The position numbers were made by a program, and so were the translations under genes. Positions 1 to 9,207 of a stretch of DNA of 53,943 nucleotides are shown piece by piece (within the stretch, counting starts at the first letter, position 1; each line of letters opens with the position of its first letter). The notes under the pieces were generated by a model. It made no database searches. It saw only the letters and a program-made list of their open reading frames with translations, and had not been told where the DNA came from. The stretch comes from Acidimicrobiales bacterium (GTDB taxonomy: Bacteria; Actinomycetota; Acidimicrobiia; Acidimicrobiales; SHLQ01), in contig JAHDDK010000004.1 of assembly GCA_020629375.1 (NCBI GenBank), forward strand, positions 19,849 through 73,791. Direction: 5' to 3'.

Positions 1-259
1 CTTTCCGAACCCCTGCTTCCCGCCGGGCCGGTCGCACGGCACAAAGGCGGCACACCCCTCCGAACCCCTGCTTCCCGCCGGGCCGGTCGCACGGCACAAA
101 GGCGGCACATCCCTCCGAACCCCTGCTTCCCGCCGGGCCGGTCGCACGGCACAAAGGCGGCACACCCCTCCGAACCCCTGCTTCCCGCCGGGCCGGTCGC
201 ACGGCACAAAGGCGGCACATCCCTCCGAACCCCTGCTTCCCGCCGGGCCGGTCGCACGG
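1..259. repeat. 55-bp tandem repeat, about 4.7 copies
   Basis: The same 55-bp unit recurs with exact spacing; the CCGAACCCC landmark falls near 5, 60, 115, 170 and 225. Each unit holds a GC-rich core (CCCGCCGGGCCGG) and the spacer CGGCACAAAGGCGGCACA. Copies alternate at one base, CACACCCCT then CACATCCCT, so the array has a 110-bp higher-order period. It starts at the window edge and stops about 10 bp before the hppA terminator. There is no spacer diversity, so it is not CRISPR, and no reading frame in it looks like a gene. Its function is unknown. Confidence 0.95.
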
Positions 260-268
260 GGACGCGAA

Positions 269-294
269 GAAGCCCCGCCCGCAGGCGGGGCTTC
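269..294 (-). terminator. Rho-independent-like terminator of hppA
   Basis: A perfect 11-bp inverted repeat, GAAGCCCCGCC and GGCGGGGCTTC, closes a 4-nt CGCA loop 27 bp beyond the hppA stop. No T tract follows on the minus strand, which is common for actinobacterial hairpin terminators. It also lies between hppA and the tandem repeat. Confidence 0.7.
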
Positions 295-320
295 GATGCG
301 TTTGAGTGAATTGACGCTCG

Positions 321-2411
321 TCAGCCGACGAACGCGCTCGCAAACACCAGGCTGACGATGGTCATCACCTTCAGGAGGATGTTCATCGCGGGACCCGAGG
401 TGTCCTTGAACGGATCGCCCACGGTGTCGCCGACAACCGCGGCCTTGTGGGGATCAGAGCCCTTGCCCCCGTGATTGCCCTGTTCGATGTACTTCTTCGC
501 GTTGTCCCACGCACCACCAGCGTTCGCCATGAAGATCGCGAGGGCGAAGCCCGTCACAAGCGCACCGGCGAGCAAACCGCCGAGGGCATCGACCGAAATG
601 AAACCGACGACGAGGGGCACCACGACAGCGAGTGCACCAGGAATCACCATCTCCTTGAGCGACGCCTTGGTCGAGATCGCCACGCAACGGGCTGAGTCGG
701 GATTGACGCCGGCCTTGCCCTCACGCAACCCGGGAATCTCTCGGAACTGGCGGCGGACCTCTTCGATCATCTCCTGAGCTGCACGGCCAACCGCATCGAT
801 CGTCAGCGCAGCGAACAGGAAGGGGAGTCCCGCCCCCACGAACAAGCCGATGAACACGTCGACCTCGCCGACGTTCAGGTTCAGCGAGCCACCCGCCTCG
901 ATGACGGCGAACTCGAAGCTCTTGAACAAGGCGAGAGCAGTGAGGGCCGCCGAGCCCACTGCGAAGCCCTTTGCAACGGCAGCAGTGGTGTTGCCGAGCG
1001 AGTCGAGAGCGTCGGTGACGTCGCGGACGCTGGGGTCGAGTTCGGCCATCTCGGCGATACCGCCGGCGTTGTCCGCAATCGGCCCGTACGCATCGACCGA
1101 CACGACGACACCCGTTGTGGCGAGCATGCCGATGGCGGCGACGGCAATGCCGTAGAGCCCACCTTCGAGGTTCCCGATTGAGTCGAACGTTTGCTGGCCG
1201 CCCCAGTAGGCGATGGCGACACCAGCGAGGATCAGGCCGACGGACGCTGCCACCGACACCATGCCGGCAGAGATCCCGCCGAGCACGGTGGTCGCCGGGC
1301 CGGTCTCGGACTGCTGAGCGATCTTCTTGACCGGACCGAAGTGATCGGACGTGTAGTACTCGGCGGTCTTGCCGAGCGCCCAACCGATGATCAAACCGCC
1401 GATGACCGAAACGGCGAGGCCCCAGGGCTGGTCGAACGTGTCGCCTCCGAAGAGCCAGTACGCGACGCCGAGCGTTGCGAGGACGGTGATGCCCATGGCG
1501 ACGTTCGTGCCCATGTGCAGGGCGCGAGACAGCGCGTGAGAGTCCGTCGAATCCCCGCCCTTGACCAAGAACGATCCGATGATGGAGGCGATCATGCCGA
1601 CGAATGCAATCGCGATCGGGAACATGAGCAGTGCCAGGGCATCGTCGCCGATGTCGTCGGCGGCCAGCGCCGTGGCGAACGCGACGAGCGAGATCGGGGC
1701 GATGATCGACCCGGCGTACGACTCGAAGAGGTCGGCGCCCATGCCGGCGACGTCGCCGACGTTGTCGCCCACATTGTCGGCGATGGTTGCCGGGTTGCGC
1801 GGGTCGTCCTCAGGAATCCCGGCTTCGACCTTGCCGACGAGATCGGCGCCGACATCAGCGGCCTTGGTGTAGATGCCGCCGCCAACACGGCTGAACAGTG
1901 CAATCGTCGACCCGCCGAGGCCATACGCCGTGACGATCTCGAATGCATCGTCGCTCTCGAGGAACATGACGAAGACGATGTACGTGATCATCAGGCCGAG
2001 AAGAGCCAGGCCCGCGACCGAGAAGCCCATCACGGCACCGCCACGGAATGCCACCGGGAGTGCCTTCGCCGGGCCGTCCTTTGCGGCTTCGGTCGTACGG
2101 GCGTTTGCCATGGTGGCCACGGTCATGCCGGCGTACCCGGCACCAGCCGAGAGCACCGCACCGAGGCCATACGCAATGGCGGCGAAAGGGGCGATCACGA
2201 TGGCGATCAGGACCGCCATCACGACGGCGAACGCCGACACCCAGGTGTATTCCTGCTTGAGAAACGCCTTTGCGCCTTTCGAAATCTCGTTCATGAGATA
2301 AACCATGCGCTCATTGCCAGGGCTGGCCTTCTTCACATCATTGAAGAAGAAGAACGCGAGTCCCAGCGCGGCGAGCGCTGAGACCAGTGCGAGGTAGGGG
2401 ATCGATTCCAA
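321..2411 (-). CDS. hppA: Membrane-bound ion-pumping pyrophosphatase, K+-dependent type
   Basis: Couples PPi hydrolysis to H+ (or Na+) export across the membrane. The 696-residue product is about the usual length, with some 16 hydrophobic segments. The catalytic run DVGADLVGKVEAGIPEDDPR followed by NPATIADNVGDNVGD is the Mg-PPi site, and DNAGGIAEMA and GNTTAAVAKGF are also present. Alanine after GNTT, where K+-independent enzymes have lysine, marks the K+-dependent class. I chose TTG at 2411 because it gives the standard N-terminus (LESIPYLALVSAL) and has GGAG 10 nt upstream; the frame runs further upstream but that part is unlike the family. H+ versus Na+ specificity cannot be read with confidence. 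Confidence 0.97.
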   Translation of the reverse strand: MESIPYLALVSALAALGLAFFFFNDVKKASPGNERMVYLMNEISKGAKAFLKQEYTWVSAFAVVMAVLIAIVIAPFAAIAYGLGAVLSAGAGYAGMTVATMANARTTEAAKDGPAKALPVAFRGGAVMGFSVAGLALLGLMITYIVFVMFLESDDAFEIVTAYGLGGSTIALFSRVGGGIYTKAADVGADLVGKVEAGIPEDDPRNPATIADNVGDNVGDVAGMGADLFESYAGSIIAPISLVAFATALAADDIGDDALALLMFPIAIAFVGMIASIIGSFLVKGGDSTDSHALSRALHMGTNVAMGITVLATLGVAYWLFGGDTFDQPWGLAVSVIGGLIIGWALGKTAEYYTSDHFGPVKKIAQQSETGPATTVLGGISAGMVSVAASVGLILAGVAIAYWGGQQTFDSIGNLEGGLYGIAVAAIGMLATTGVVVSVDAYGPIADNAGGIAEMAELDPSVRDVTDALDSLGNTTAAVAKGFAVGSAALTALALFKSFEFAVIEAGGSLNLNVGEVDVFIGLFVGAGLPFLFAALTIDAVGRAAQEMIEEVRRQFREIPGLREGKAGVNPDSARCVAISTKASLKEMVIPGALAVVVPLVVGFISVDALGGLLAGALVTGFALAIFMANAGGAWDNAKKYIEQGNHGGKGSDPHKAAVVGDTVGDPFKDTSGPAMNILLKVMTIVSLVFASAFVG

Positions 2412-2511
2412 GGTTCTGAGTCTCCGTGGTCGAGGGTGACCGCTAGTCTTTTGCCCGCGTCTGAACGGATCCCGGCTTCGAACAGCCGTGCCCGCCCCCA
2501 CACGAGGCCGC

Positions 2512-3114
2512 ATGAACGATACCCGAACCTCCGCTATCCGAGTCCGACTACAGGCCGAACGTTCGGCGATATCTCCAGACGACCGCATCGCCGCGTCGCT
2601 TGCCCTCGCCGATCGCCTTCTTCGAGCGCTCGAATCCACAGCCTCGACCGTGGTCGCCGGCTACCTGCCACACGGGGGCGAGATCGACCTTGGACCAACC
2701 CTGGCTCGGCTTCGAGCGACCGGCCGCAACATCGTCCTACCTCGCTGTGGAGCCAACGCGTCAATGGTGTTCTGCTCATGGGGAGACGGCGACGAACTCG
2801 TCGAGAACCGGTACGGGATCGGCGAGCCGACGTCGGATCCAGTCGACGATGCGACGATCGGCGTCGCCCTCGTGCCAGGCGTGGGATTTTCCAAATCCGG
2901 CGATCGAATCGGTCACGGGGTCGGCTTCTACGATCGGTGGTTCGCCCGGGTTGCTGCGACCGGCGCACGCCCATGGCGAATCGGCGTGGCCCACGATCTT
3001 CAGATCGTCGAATTGGCGAGCCCCGAACCGTGGGACGTTTCGATGGACGCCGTCGCCACTCCGACCCGCTGGTTCGGACGGCCGATCACGGCGTCGGCAA
3101 CCGACCCCGAATAG
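2512..3114 (+). CDS. 5-formyltetrahydrofolate cyclo-ligase family protein
   Basis: Converts 5-formyl-THF to 5,10-methenyl-THF using ATP, returning the stored folate to the one-carbon pool. The 200-residue product has the family signature GHGVGFYDRW (usual form GxGxGYYDR), an early Arg-rich helix (RVRLQAERSAIS) and the PHGGEIDLGP segment. ATG 2512 has GAGG 4 nt before it; a GTG at 2488 in the same frame is the alternative. It reads divergently from hppA, and a TAGTCT at 2444-2449 could be its -10 element. The trkA start follows after 53 bp. Confidence 0.9.
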   Translation: MNDTRTSAIRVRLQAERSAISPDDRIAASLALADRLLRALESTASTVVAGYLPHGGEIDLGPTLARLRATGRNIVLPRCGANASMVFCSWGDGDELVENRYGIGEPTSDPVDDATIGVALVPGVGFSKSGDRIGHGVGFYDRWFARVAATGARPWRIGVAHDLQIVELASPEPWDVSMDAVATPTRWFGRPITASATDPE

Positions 3115-3167
3115 GGTCTCGACGTGGACGACAACAGACACGTGATGCGTGTCACCGGAGGTCGGTC

Positions 3168-4511
3168 GTGCGGGTGATTGTCGTGGGCGCAGGCGAAGTC
3201 GGCTCGTACGTTGCCGATCGACTCAGCCGCGAGGGAGTCGACGTCGTCGTGGTCGAACGGAACACCAAGCGTGCCGCAGCCTTCGCCGATACCGCCGATG
3301 TCGAGGTGATCACTGGAAGCGGCACCCACCCGCGAGTCCTCGCCGAAGCAGGTGTGGACTCGGCCGACCTTCTCGTCGCCGTCACCAAGAACGACGAAGC
3401 GAACCTCGTGGCGTCCATGCTCGCCAAGCAAGCCGACGTCCCCCACACCGTCGTGCGACTCGAGGCACCCGAGCTTCGAGAGTTTGACGCCGCCGAGCTT
3501 CGACGCAACGCCGCTGCGGATCTGTTCATCGACCCTGACGAAGAGACCGCTCAAGAAGTGTTGTCGCTCATCGAGATGCCCGGCGCCTCCGAGGTGGCCA
3601 CCCTCGGAAACGGCGAAGTCCTCGTCATCGGTGCTCGCGTCCCGCCCGAGGCGCCGATCGTCGGGCGGTCGCTCGTCGAGCTCGGAGTCGAGAACGAGCC
3701 GGAGTGGGACTACATCGTTGGGTCGATTCGTCGCGGCGACGAAACCGTGATCCCGCGCGGCGACTATCGGCTCGAAGCCAACGACCTGATCCGAATCGTC
3801 TGCAAGCGCTCCGCTCGTCGGAGCGTCGCGAAGCTGGTCGGACTGGCGCGCGACGTTCCACGGGAGATTCTGCTTCTGGGAGGCGGTCGGACAGCAACGC
3901 TCGTCGCACAAAAGCTCCGAGGCACCGGCGCACGCGTCCAGATGATCGAACGCGACCCAGACCGGGCGCGCGAACTTGCCGAGAAGCTCGATGGCGTCCG
4001 TGTGCTGCTGGGAGACGTCACCGACAGCGACGTACTCGACGAGGCCGACCTGCCTCGGATCGAGCTCGTCGCCGCGTTGACCGGAGAGGACGACGCCAAT
4101 GTCCTCGCGTCCGTGTACGCGAAGTCCGCCGGTGTACCGGAGACGATCGCTGTCGTGCATCGACTCAACTTCCTCGATCTCCTCGACCAAGTCGGCGTCG
4201 ATGCGGCGCTGTCTCCCCGAACCGCAACGGCCAACGCCGTCCTGCGATTCGTTCGCCAGGACGTCGCGGCGGTTGCGACATTCCTGCACGCGGGCGTCGA
4301 GCTGCTGGAGTTCGAGATCCACTCCGGGTCCGCCGCCGACGGTAAGACCATCGCCGAACTCGGGTTGCCCCGCGACGTGCTCGTCGGCGCCGTCGTTCGG
4401 GATGGTCGCGCCCAGATCGCTCGGGGCCGCACATCTCTCCGTAAAGGCGACCACGTCATCGTCATCGCCGAACCCGAATCGGTCGACGAGGTCGCCGACC
4501 ACCTCGGCTGA
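3168..4511 (+). CDS. trkA: Trk K+ uptake regulatory NAD-binding subunit TrkA
   Basis: Cytoplasmic gating ring of the Trk potassium transporter. The 447-residue product is a full tandem of two RCK units. RCK-N 1 begins VIVVGAGEVGSYVADRL with the GxGxxG nucleotide motif and an acidic residue after the second strand (VVVERN). TrkA-C 1 lies at about 145-215. RCK-N 2 at about 220-350 has a degenerate motif (LLGGGRTATLVA), and TrkA-C 2 at about 360-447 closes the protein. GTG 3168 has a perfect GGAGG 6 nt upstream; the long frame upstream overlaps the folate gene and is not coding. It lies 5 bp before the first trkH gene, so co-transcription is very likely. Confidence 0.96.
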   Translation: MRVIVVGAGEVGSYVADRLSREGVDVVVVERNTKRAAAFADTADVEVITGSGTHPRVLAEAGVDSADLLVAVTKNDEANLVASMLAKQADVPHTVVRLEAPELREFDAAELRRNAAADLFIDPDEETAQEVLSLIEMPGASEVATLGNGEVLVIGARVPPEAPIVGRSLVELGVENEPEWDYIVGSIRRGDETVIPRGDYRLEANDLIRIVCKRSARRSVAKLVGLARDVPREILLLGGGRTATLVAQKLRGTGARVQMIERDPDRARELAEKLDGVRVLLGDVTDSDVLDEADLPRIELVAALTGEDDANVLASVYAKSAGVPETIAVVHRLNFLDLLDQVGVDAALSPRTATANAVLRFVRQDVAAVATFLHAGVELLEFEIHSGSAADGKTIAELGLPRDVLVGAVVRDGRAQIARGRTSLRKGDHVIVIAEPESVDEVADHLG

Positions 4512-4516
4512 TCGCC

Positions 4517-6028
4517 ATGGCCCGAAACCCGCGACCGCCCGGTTCCGCGTCAAAGGGCACGATTCGAGTGCTCCCGTTGCCCCTCGCGATCGGTCTCGCC
4601 GCCGGGGGAGCCGCCGTGCTGATCTGCGCGTTCGTCGGGTTGTTCCTCGACGGTCCCGAGTTTGGCCAAGAGCGTCGCGTCGAGGCGATGCTCGGGATCG
4701 GCGCCGTGCTTGTCGCTGCGCTCATCTCGCGCACCCAACACCGCTGCACGATCACTCGCCCAATGGCGATGTCGATGTTCGTGACCGCATGGGTCGGCTC
4801 CACCGTCGTGGCCATGTTGGCATTCTGGCTTTCTGGCGAGCTTGCAACGCTCTCCGATGGGTTGTTCGAGGCGGTCAGCGCATCGTCGACAACGGGGTTG
4901 ACCACGGTCTCTGATCCGCAAGAGCTGTCCCACGCACTACGACTACTCCGAGTCCTGCTGCCGTGGTGCACCGGAATCGGGGTACTCATCGTGTCGATGG
5001 GAGTACTTCCCGCAGCGATCGCCGGAGTCGAGCTGACACCGATCATGCGCCTACACGGAACCCGCAAGCTGGTCCGAACACCACGTCAGGCCGTCCTCAC
5101 CATCTCTGGGCTGTACATCGTCCTGACCGTCGCTGTCGTCGTCGGATTTCTTCTCGCCGGGATGGGGCCTTTCGATGCGGTCACCTACGGCCTGTCTGTC
5201 TCCTCGACCTCGGGGATGTCCAACCATGCTGACTCGTTGGGCCACTTCGACAGCGTCTGGGTCGACGCCGTCGCCACCGGGGGCATGATCGCAGCCGGTG
5301 GCAACCTGCTCGTCGTCTGGTGGGCATTGCGCGGAGCGTGGGGTTCGGTCTGGCGATCGACTGAACTGCGCCTCTACGCAGGTCTGCTGTGCGCCGGGTT
5401 CATCTCGGTCTACCTGGGCGGAAGCGGGCTCTCAGCCGAATCGTCGGCCTTCTCCGTCGCGTCGATGATGTCGACCACTGGACTGCGCTCTGGCGACTGG
5501 GCGTCAGCTGGCGCCTTTCCTCAGACCGTGCTGTTGATCCTCGCCGGCCTCGGAGCCATGGCTGGCTCGGCGGGTAGCGGCTTCCGGCTTGCCCGAGTTG
5601 CGCGAGTGGCGCTCGAAGTACGCCGCCGCCTTCAGGAACTGCTGAACCCGGCCCGCATCAGCATTCTTCGGATGGATGGGGTGGCGGTCGACGAAGCGTC
5701 GCTGCAACGCACATTCGGGTACCTCTGGATGCACGCCTTCACACTTGCGTCGGTGGCAGTGCTCGTGAACACGACGGAGCTCGACATCGTCGGGACTGCG
5801 TCGTTCGCCGTGGCGATCGTCTCGAACGCCGGCGTCTACGTCGACAACGGAACGATCACCTCGACCGTTCACCTTTCGAGCTGGTCCGAGACGATTGGAA
5901 TGCTCGGGATGCTGTTCGGCCGGCTGTCGATCTACCCCGTGCTTCTCACCGCCGCAGGAGTGGGTCGATGGCTGTCGAGACGTCGTTTTCGTCGGTCGGC
6001 GATTCCGCGTTCCGGGCTGGTCAGCTGA
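4517..6028 (+). CDS. TrkH/KtrB-family K+ channel subunit, divergent paralog
   Basis: Potassium-translocating membrane subunit expected to sit on the TrkA ring. The 503 residues contain the four pore-loop repeats as SSTTGLTT, SSTSGMSN, SMMSTTGLRS and IVSNAGVY. Filter loops 2 and 4 differ from classic TrkH (TGGFST, GNLGP) and are closer to KtrB style. Multiple transmembrane helices flank each loop. ATG 4517 lies 5 bp after the trkA stop. Its 3' end overlaps the next trkH gene by 1 or 61 bp depending on that start. Two different TrkH proteins next to one TrkA is unusual. Confidence 0.9.
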   Translation: MARNPRPPGSASKGTIRVLPLPLAIGLAAGGAAVLICAFVGLFLDGPEFGQERRVEAMLGIGAVLVAALISRTQHRCTITRPMAMSMFVTAWVGSTVVAMLAFWLSGELATLSDGLFEAVSASSTTGLTTVSDPQELSHALRLLRVLLPWCTGIGVLIVSMGVLPAAIAGVELTPIMRLHGTRKLVRTPRQAVLTISGLYIVLTVAVVVGFLLAGMGPFDAVTYGLSVSSTSGMSNHADSLGHFDSVWVDAVATGGMIAAGGNLLVVWWALRGAWGSVWRSTELRLYAGLLCAGFISVYLGGSGLSAESSAFSVASMMSTTGLRSGDWASAGAFPQTVLLILAGLGAMAGSAGSGFRLARVARVALEVRRRLQELLNPARISILRMDGVAVDEASLQRTFGYLWMHAFTLASVAVLVNTTELDIVGTASFAVAIVSNAGVYVDNGTITSTVHLSSWSETIGMLGMLFGRLSIYPVLLTAAGVGRWLSRRRFRRSAIPRSGLVS

Positions 6029-7626
6029 TGCTCGAACGCCGCGCCTCACGGCGCCAAGCGGACGGGTTCCACGCACCGTCGCGCCGAGTGCGCTCCACCG
6101 TTGCACACATCAGCGGGTTGGCGCTGCTCGCCGTTGCGCCCGGCCTCGCCGTGAGCTCCATCGTCGAACTCGTCGGCGGCGGCGACGCCGCGTGGTCGCT
6201 GTTGCTGTGTGCCGGACTCTTCGCCGGTCTCGGGCTTTCGATGTGGTCCGGAACGCGACTCGGCGACCTCGCCCCTCGCACGGTGTTCGCATCGGTCGCG
6301 TGGTCCTGGCTGCTCGTGTCGGTCCTCGGTGCCTTGCCGTACGTGCTCGGCCGCACATTCGCCCAACCGGGAATCAGCCGATGGGTTGAGCTCGCCGACG
6401 CCGTGTTCGAATCTGTGTCCGGGTACACGTGCACCGGGTCGACAGTTCTGACGACGCTTCCTGATCTCGACGACCCGGCACCAACGGTGGGCGATGGCGT
6501 GCTGTTTTATCGTCAGCTGACGCAGTGGTACGGCGGGATGGGTTTTGTCCAGCTGGTCATCACCGTCTTGCCTGCGCTCGGAACTCAGGCGATGGGCTTC
6601 ATCGGAGCTGAAGCACCCGGACCAAGCACCGATCGTCTGGCCCCGCGAGCTGCGGAGAGTGCCCGTATCTTGTGGAAGCTGTACATCGGTGCGACCGCGG
6701 TCATCGCCATTGGTTACGTCGTCGCAGGGATGGCGCTGTGGGATGCCGTCAATCACTCGCTGACAACGGCGCCGACGGGAGGATTCTCTACCTACAACGA
6801 CTCGCTCGGCGAGTTCGATTCTCTGCCGATCGAGATTTGGGCGATGATTGCGATGACCTTCGGCGGAGCGAACTACGCACTGCACTGGTCGTTCCTCACC
6901 CGAGACCGGCGCGTCTACCAGCGAGACCACGAATTTCGTTCCTACGTTGCGATGCTTGCGGTCGCCGCAATAGCCATCACCGCGATGCTGTGGGCCGGGG
7001 GAGAAGTGGGTGGGCTCCCTGCCTCGCTTCGGGCAGCGACATTCAACGTGGTCAGCCTCGGCTCATCGACCGGCTTCGGCAATGCACAAGGCGCCGGCAC
7101 CCCGGGTGACATCGTCGTGTGGTCGGCAAGCCCCCTCGTCATCGTCCTGCTTTTGATGTTTGTCGGTGGGATGTCGGGATCCACCGCCGGGGGATCGAAG
7201 GTCATCCGATCTCGAATCCTGGTTGCGATCTCGCATCGCACCGTTGCCGTCGCTCGTCAGCCCCGCGCCGTCGTGCCGGTCAAGCTCGGCGGTGACGTCG
7301 TGCGCGAAACGGTGGTCGGCAGGGTGGCGGTGTTCATGATGGCGTACCTGGCCCTGATCGTCGGAGGGCTGCTCGTAGTCACGGCGCTCGGTGGCGACCT
7401 CGACGCCTCTCTCGCCGGGGTCGTTGGATCGCTCGGCAACATGGGTCCAGCGTTCGGCGAAGCCGGACCGACATCGACCTTTCAAACCGCATTCCCCACC
7501 CCCGCTCGGCTCGTACTCGCCTTCTTGATGATCGCCGGCCGACTCGAACTCTTTGCGGTGTTGCTCATGTTCGCCGCACCGCGACGGGCGATACGGAGAC
7601 TCAAGCCCCATCGCCACACCTTCTAA
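5968..7626 (+). CDS. trkH: Trk K+ transporter membrane subunit TrkH
   Basis: Potassium-conducting subunit of the Trk system. Pore loops read YTCTGSTVL, TAPTGGFST, GSSTGFGN and LGNMGPAFG, close to classic TrkH filters. The segment QWYGGMGFVQLVITVLPALG is a well-conserved TrkH block. Start choice is open: ATG 5968 has AGGAG 7 nt upstream (552 residues) but overlaps the preceding gene by 61 bp; ATG 6028 overlaps its stop as TGATG (532 residues) without a good ribosome site. I favour 5968 on the ribosome site. It ends the trkA-trkH-trkH group, facing apeB. Confidence 0.95.
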   Translation: MAVETSFSSVGDSAFRAGQLMLERRASRRQADGFHAPSRRVRSTVAHISGLALLAVAPGLAVSSIVELVGGGDAAWSLLLCAGLFAGLGLSMWSGTRLGDLAPRTVFASVAWSWLLVSVLGALPYVLGRTFAQPGISRWVELADAVFESVSGYTCTGSTVLTTLPDLDDPAPTVGDGVLFYRQLTQWYGGMGFVQLVITVLPALGTQAMGFIGAEAPGPSTDRLAPRAAESARILWKLYIGATAVIAIGYVVAGMALWDAVNHSLTTAPTGGFSTYNDSLGEFDSLPIEIWAMIAMTFGGANYALHWSFLTRDRRVYQRDHEFRSYVAMLAVAAIAITAMLWAGGEVGGLPASLRAATFNVVSLGSSTGFGNAQGAGTPGDIVVWSASPLVIVLLLMFVGGMSGSTAGGSKVIRSRILVAISHRTVAVARQPRAVVPVKLGGDVVRETVVGRVAVFMMAYLALIVGGLLVVTALGGDLDASLAGVVGSLGNMGPAFGEAGPTSTFQTAFPTPARLVLAFLMIAGRLELFAVLLMFAAPRRAIRRLKPHRHTF

Positions 7627-7674
7627 CGCCGGACCCGTTCGAGCGGAGACCTGCCAATCTCGGGCGCAGCTCGG

Positions 7675-8952
7675 TCAGGAGGCGCTCAGGAGTTCGGCGA
7701 GGACGAGGGTGAGATCCCACGGATCAGCGGCTCCGCACAGTTCTCGTGCCGAGTGCATGGCCAGCTGGGGCACGCCGACGTCGAGCGCTCGCATTCCCGT
7801 CGAGGCGGCGACGGTCGGACCGATCGTCGACCCGCACGGCATGTCTGAGCGGCTCACGAATCGCTGGGTCGAGACCCCTGCGCGCTCGGCGGCGAGCTCG
7901 AACAACCCCGCACCGACAGCGTCAGTGGTGTAGCGCTGGTTGGCGTTGAATTTCAGCGCCGGACCGCCGTTGCACGCGATGTAGTGGCCCGGATCGTGCT
8001 TGGCCGGATAGTTCGGGTGGGTCGCGTGCGCGTTGTCGGAAGAGACGAACAACGACGCGGCGAGCGCAGCCGCGTGTTCGTCGGCTGTTGCCCCGAGACC
8101 GTCGGCGATCAGGCGCAATCGGGCAGGAAGCGCTGCCGTGGCCGCCCCAGTCGTGCTGACCGATCCCACCTCCTCGTGGTCGAAAAGCGCCACGACGGCA
8201 ATGGCGTCAGGGTTGGCACCGGCGAGGGCGGTCATGGCCGCGTGACACGACAGTTGATTGTCGAGTCGTGGCGCAGACAGCAACTCCTCGTCGACACCGA
8301 TCAGGCCCGACGGCGTCACGTCATGAAGCATCAGTTCGAAGCCCAAAATATCGGCTGCGCCGATATCGGCTGAGGCAGCTACGACGTCGATGATCGACCG
8401 CGCACTCCCGTCGTCGATGCCCCACACCGGCGCAAGATGATCCTGTTTGTTGAGCCGCAGTCGCTCGTTGACCTCTCGATCGAGGTGAATGGCCAGCTGC
8501 GGAACACGCAGAATCGGCTCGCCGATGTGAACGAGCCGGGTCGAGACCCCATCGTCCCCGCGAAACGCCAGTCGTCCAGACAGCCCACAGTCACGGTCGA
8601 GCCAGGAGTTCAGCAACACGCCGCCGTACACCTCCACGGCAAGCCTGCGCCATCCGGCCGCGTTGGCATCGGGATGCGGCTTCAGACGGAGATTGGGTGA
8701 ATCGGTATGTGCACCGACGACCCGAAACGGTGTTGTCGGCCCCGCACCGTCGGGAACGATCCACGCCACGACCGAACCGTCTTGGGCGAGAAACCAGCGC
8801 CCGGCCCCTGCCCCCGGCTGCCATGGCCGAAACCCAGCGGTATCCAACATGTCGATCGAGCGTTGGACGACGTGGTACGGCGACGGCGCTTCGTCGATGA
8901 ACCGACCGAGTGACAGGGCATGCGCTCGATGACTGGGGCTGATCGACGTCAT
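7675..8952 (-). CDS. apeB: M18-family metallo-aminopeptidase (aspartyl aminopeptidase-like)
   Basis: Cytosolic zinc aminopeptidase that trims N-terminal, usually acidic, residues. The 425-residue product has the M18 signatures in order: GAHTDSPNLRLKP (first metal His and Asp), RLDNQLSC, FDHEEVGS (catalytic and metal Glu), SSDNAHATHPNY and SDMPCGSTIGP, and a late AMHSARE supplying the last His. ATG 8952 has AAGGA 5 nt upstream and gives the normal N-terminus; the frame continuing to 9258 crosses the divergent promoter region and lacks family similarity. It converges with trkH and diverges from gltB. Confidence 0.95.
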   Translation of the reverse strand: MTSISPSHRAHALSLGRFIDEAPSPYHVVQRSIDMLDTAGFRPWQPGAGAGRWFLAQDGSVVAWIVPDGAGPTTPFRVVGAHTDSPNLRLKPHPDANAAGWRRLAVEVYGGVLLNSWLDRDCGLSGRLAFRGDDGVSTRLVHIGEPILRVPQLAIHLDREVNERLRLNKQDHLAPVWGIDDGSARSIIDVVAASADIGAADILGFELMLHDVTPSGLIGVDEELLSAPRLDNQLSCHAAMTALAGANPDAIAVVALFDHEEVGSVSTTGAATAALPARLRLIADGLGATADEHAAALAASLFVSSDNAHATHPNYPAKHDPGHYIACNGGPALKFNANQRYTTDAVGAGLFELAAERAGVSTQRFVSRSDMPCGSTIGPTVAASTGMRALDVGVPQLAMHSARELCGAADPWDLTLVLAELLSAS

Positions 8953-9068
8953 TGGGGTCCTTTCGCCAAGCGGGCCTGCCGTTGCGTCCCGCACGTGGTG
9001 AGGGATGTCATTCTCACAGAGGAGTGCGAAGATGTCCGATCCTCCAGTCGTACTCGTCTCCGTTTGTG

Positions 9069-9098
9069 TTGGAGTGGTCACCTCCGGAGCGATATTCT
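9069..9098 (+). promoter_or_regulatory. Candidate gltB promoter
   Basis: In the 255-bp divergent gap between apeB and gltB there is TTGGAG (9069-9074), an 18-bp spacer and TATTCT (9093-9098). The implied transcript would have a leader of about 100 nt before gltB. I recognise no riboswitch in that leader. No other gene is supported in the gap. Confidence 0.4.
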
Positions 9099-9207
9099 CG
9101 TGTTCCCCGGGCCAACGCTGTCCCGACGTGCATTCACACGCCCATCGTGAACGTTCCGTGCAACGACGCACGCGTTCGACGAGACGGACAAGCGGAGAGA
9201 GAAGCCC

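Noticed and set aside
1..259. CRISPR array
   Set aside because: Units are contiguous with no variable spacers; the same holds for the 25-bp array at the end.
1191..2381. Long plus-strand frame opposite hppA, and similar frames such as 9451-10662 opposite gltB
   Set aside because: High-GC codon bias opens antisense frames; the translations are rich in Arg, Asp and His, lack family motifs and lie fully inside well-supported genes.
2436..3167. N-terminal extension of trkA by 244 residues
   Set aside because: It overlaps the folate cyclo-ligase in another frame; the GTG at 3168 has a perfect ribosome site and gives the family length.
8953..9207. Short frames in the apeB-gltB gap (for example 8920-9150)
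   Set aside because: No motif, no ribosome site; the region reads better as divergent promoters and the gltB leader.
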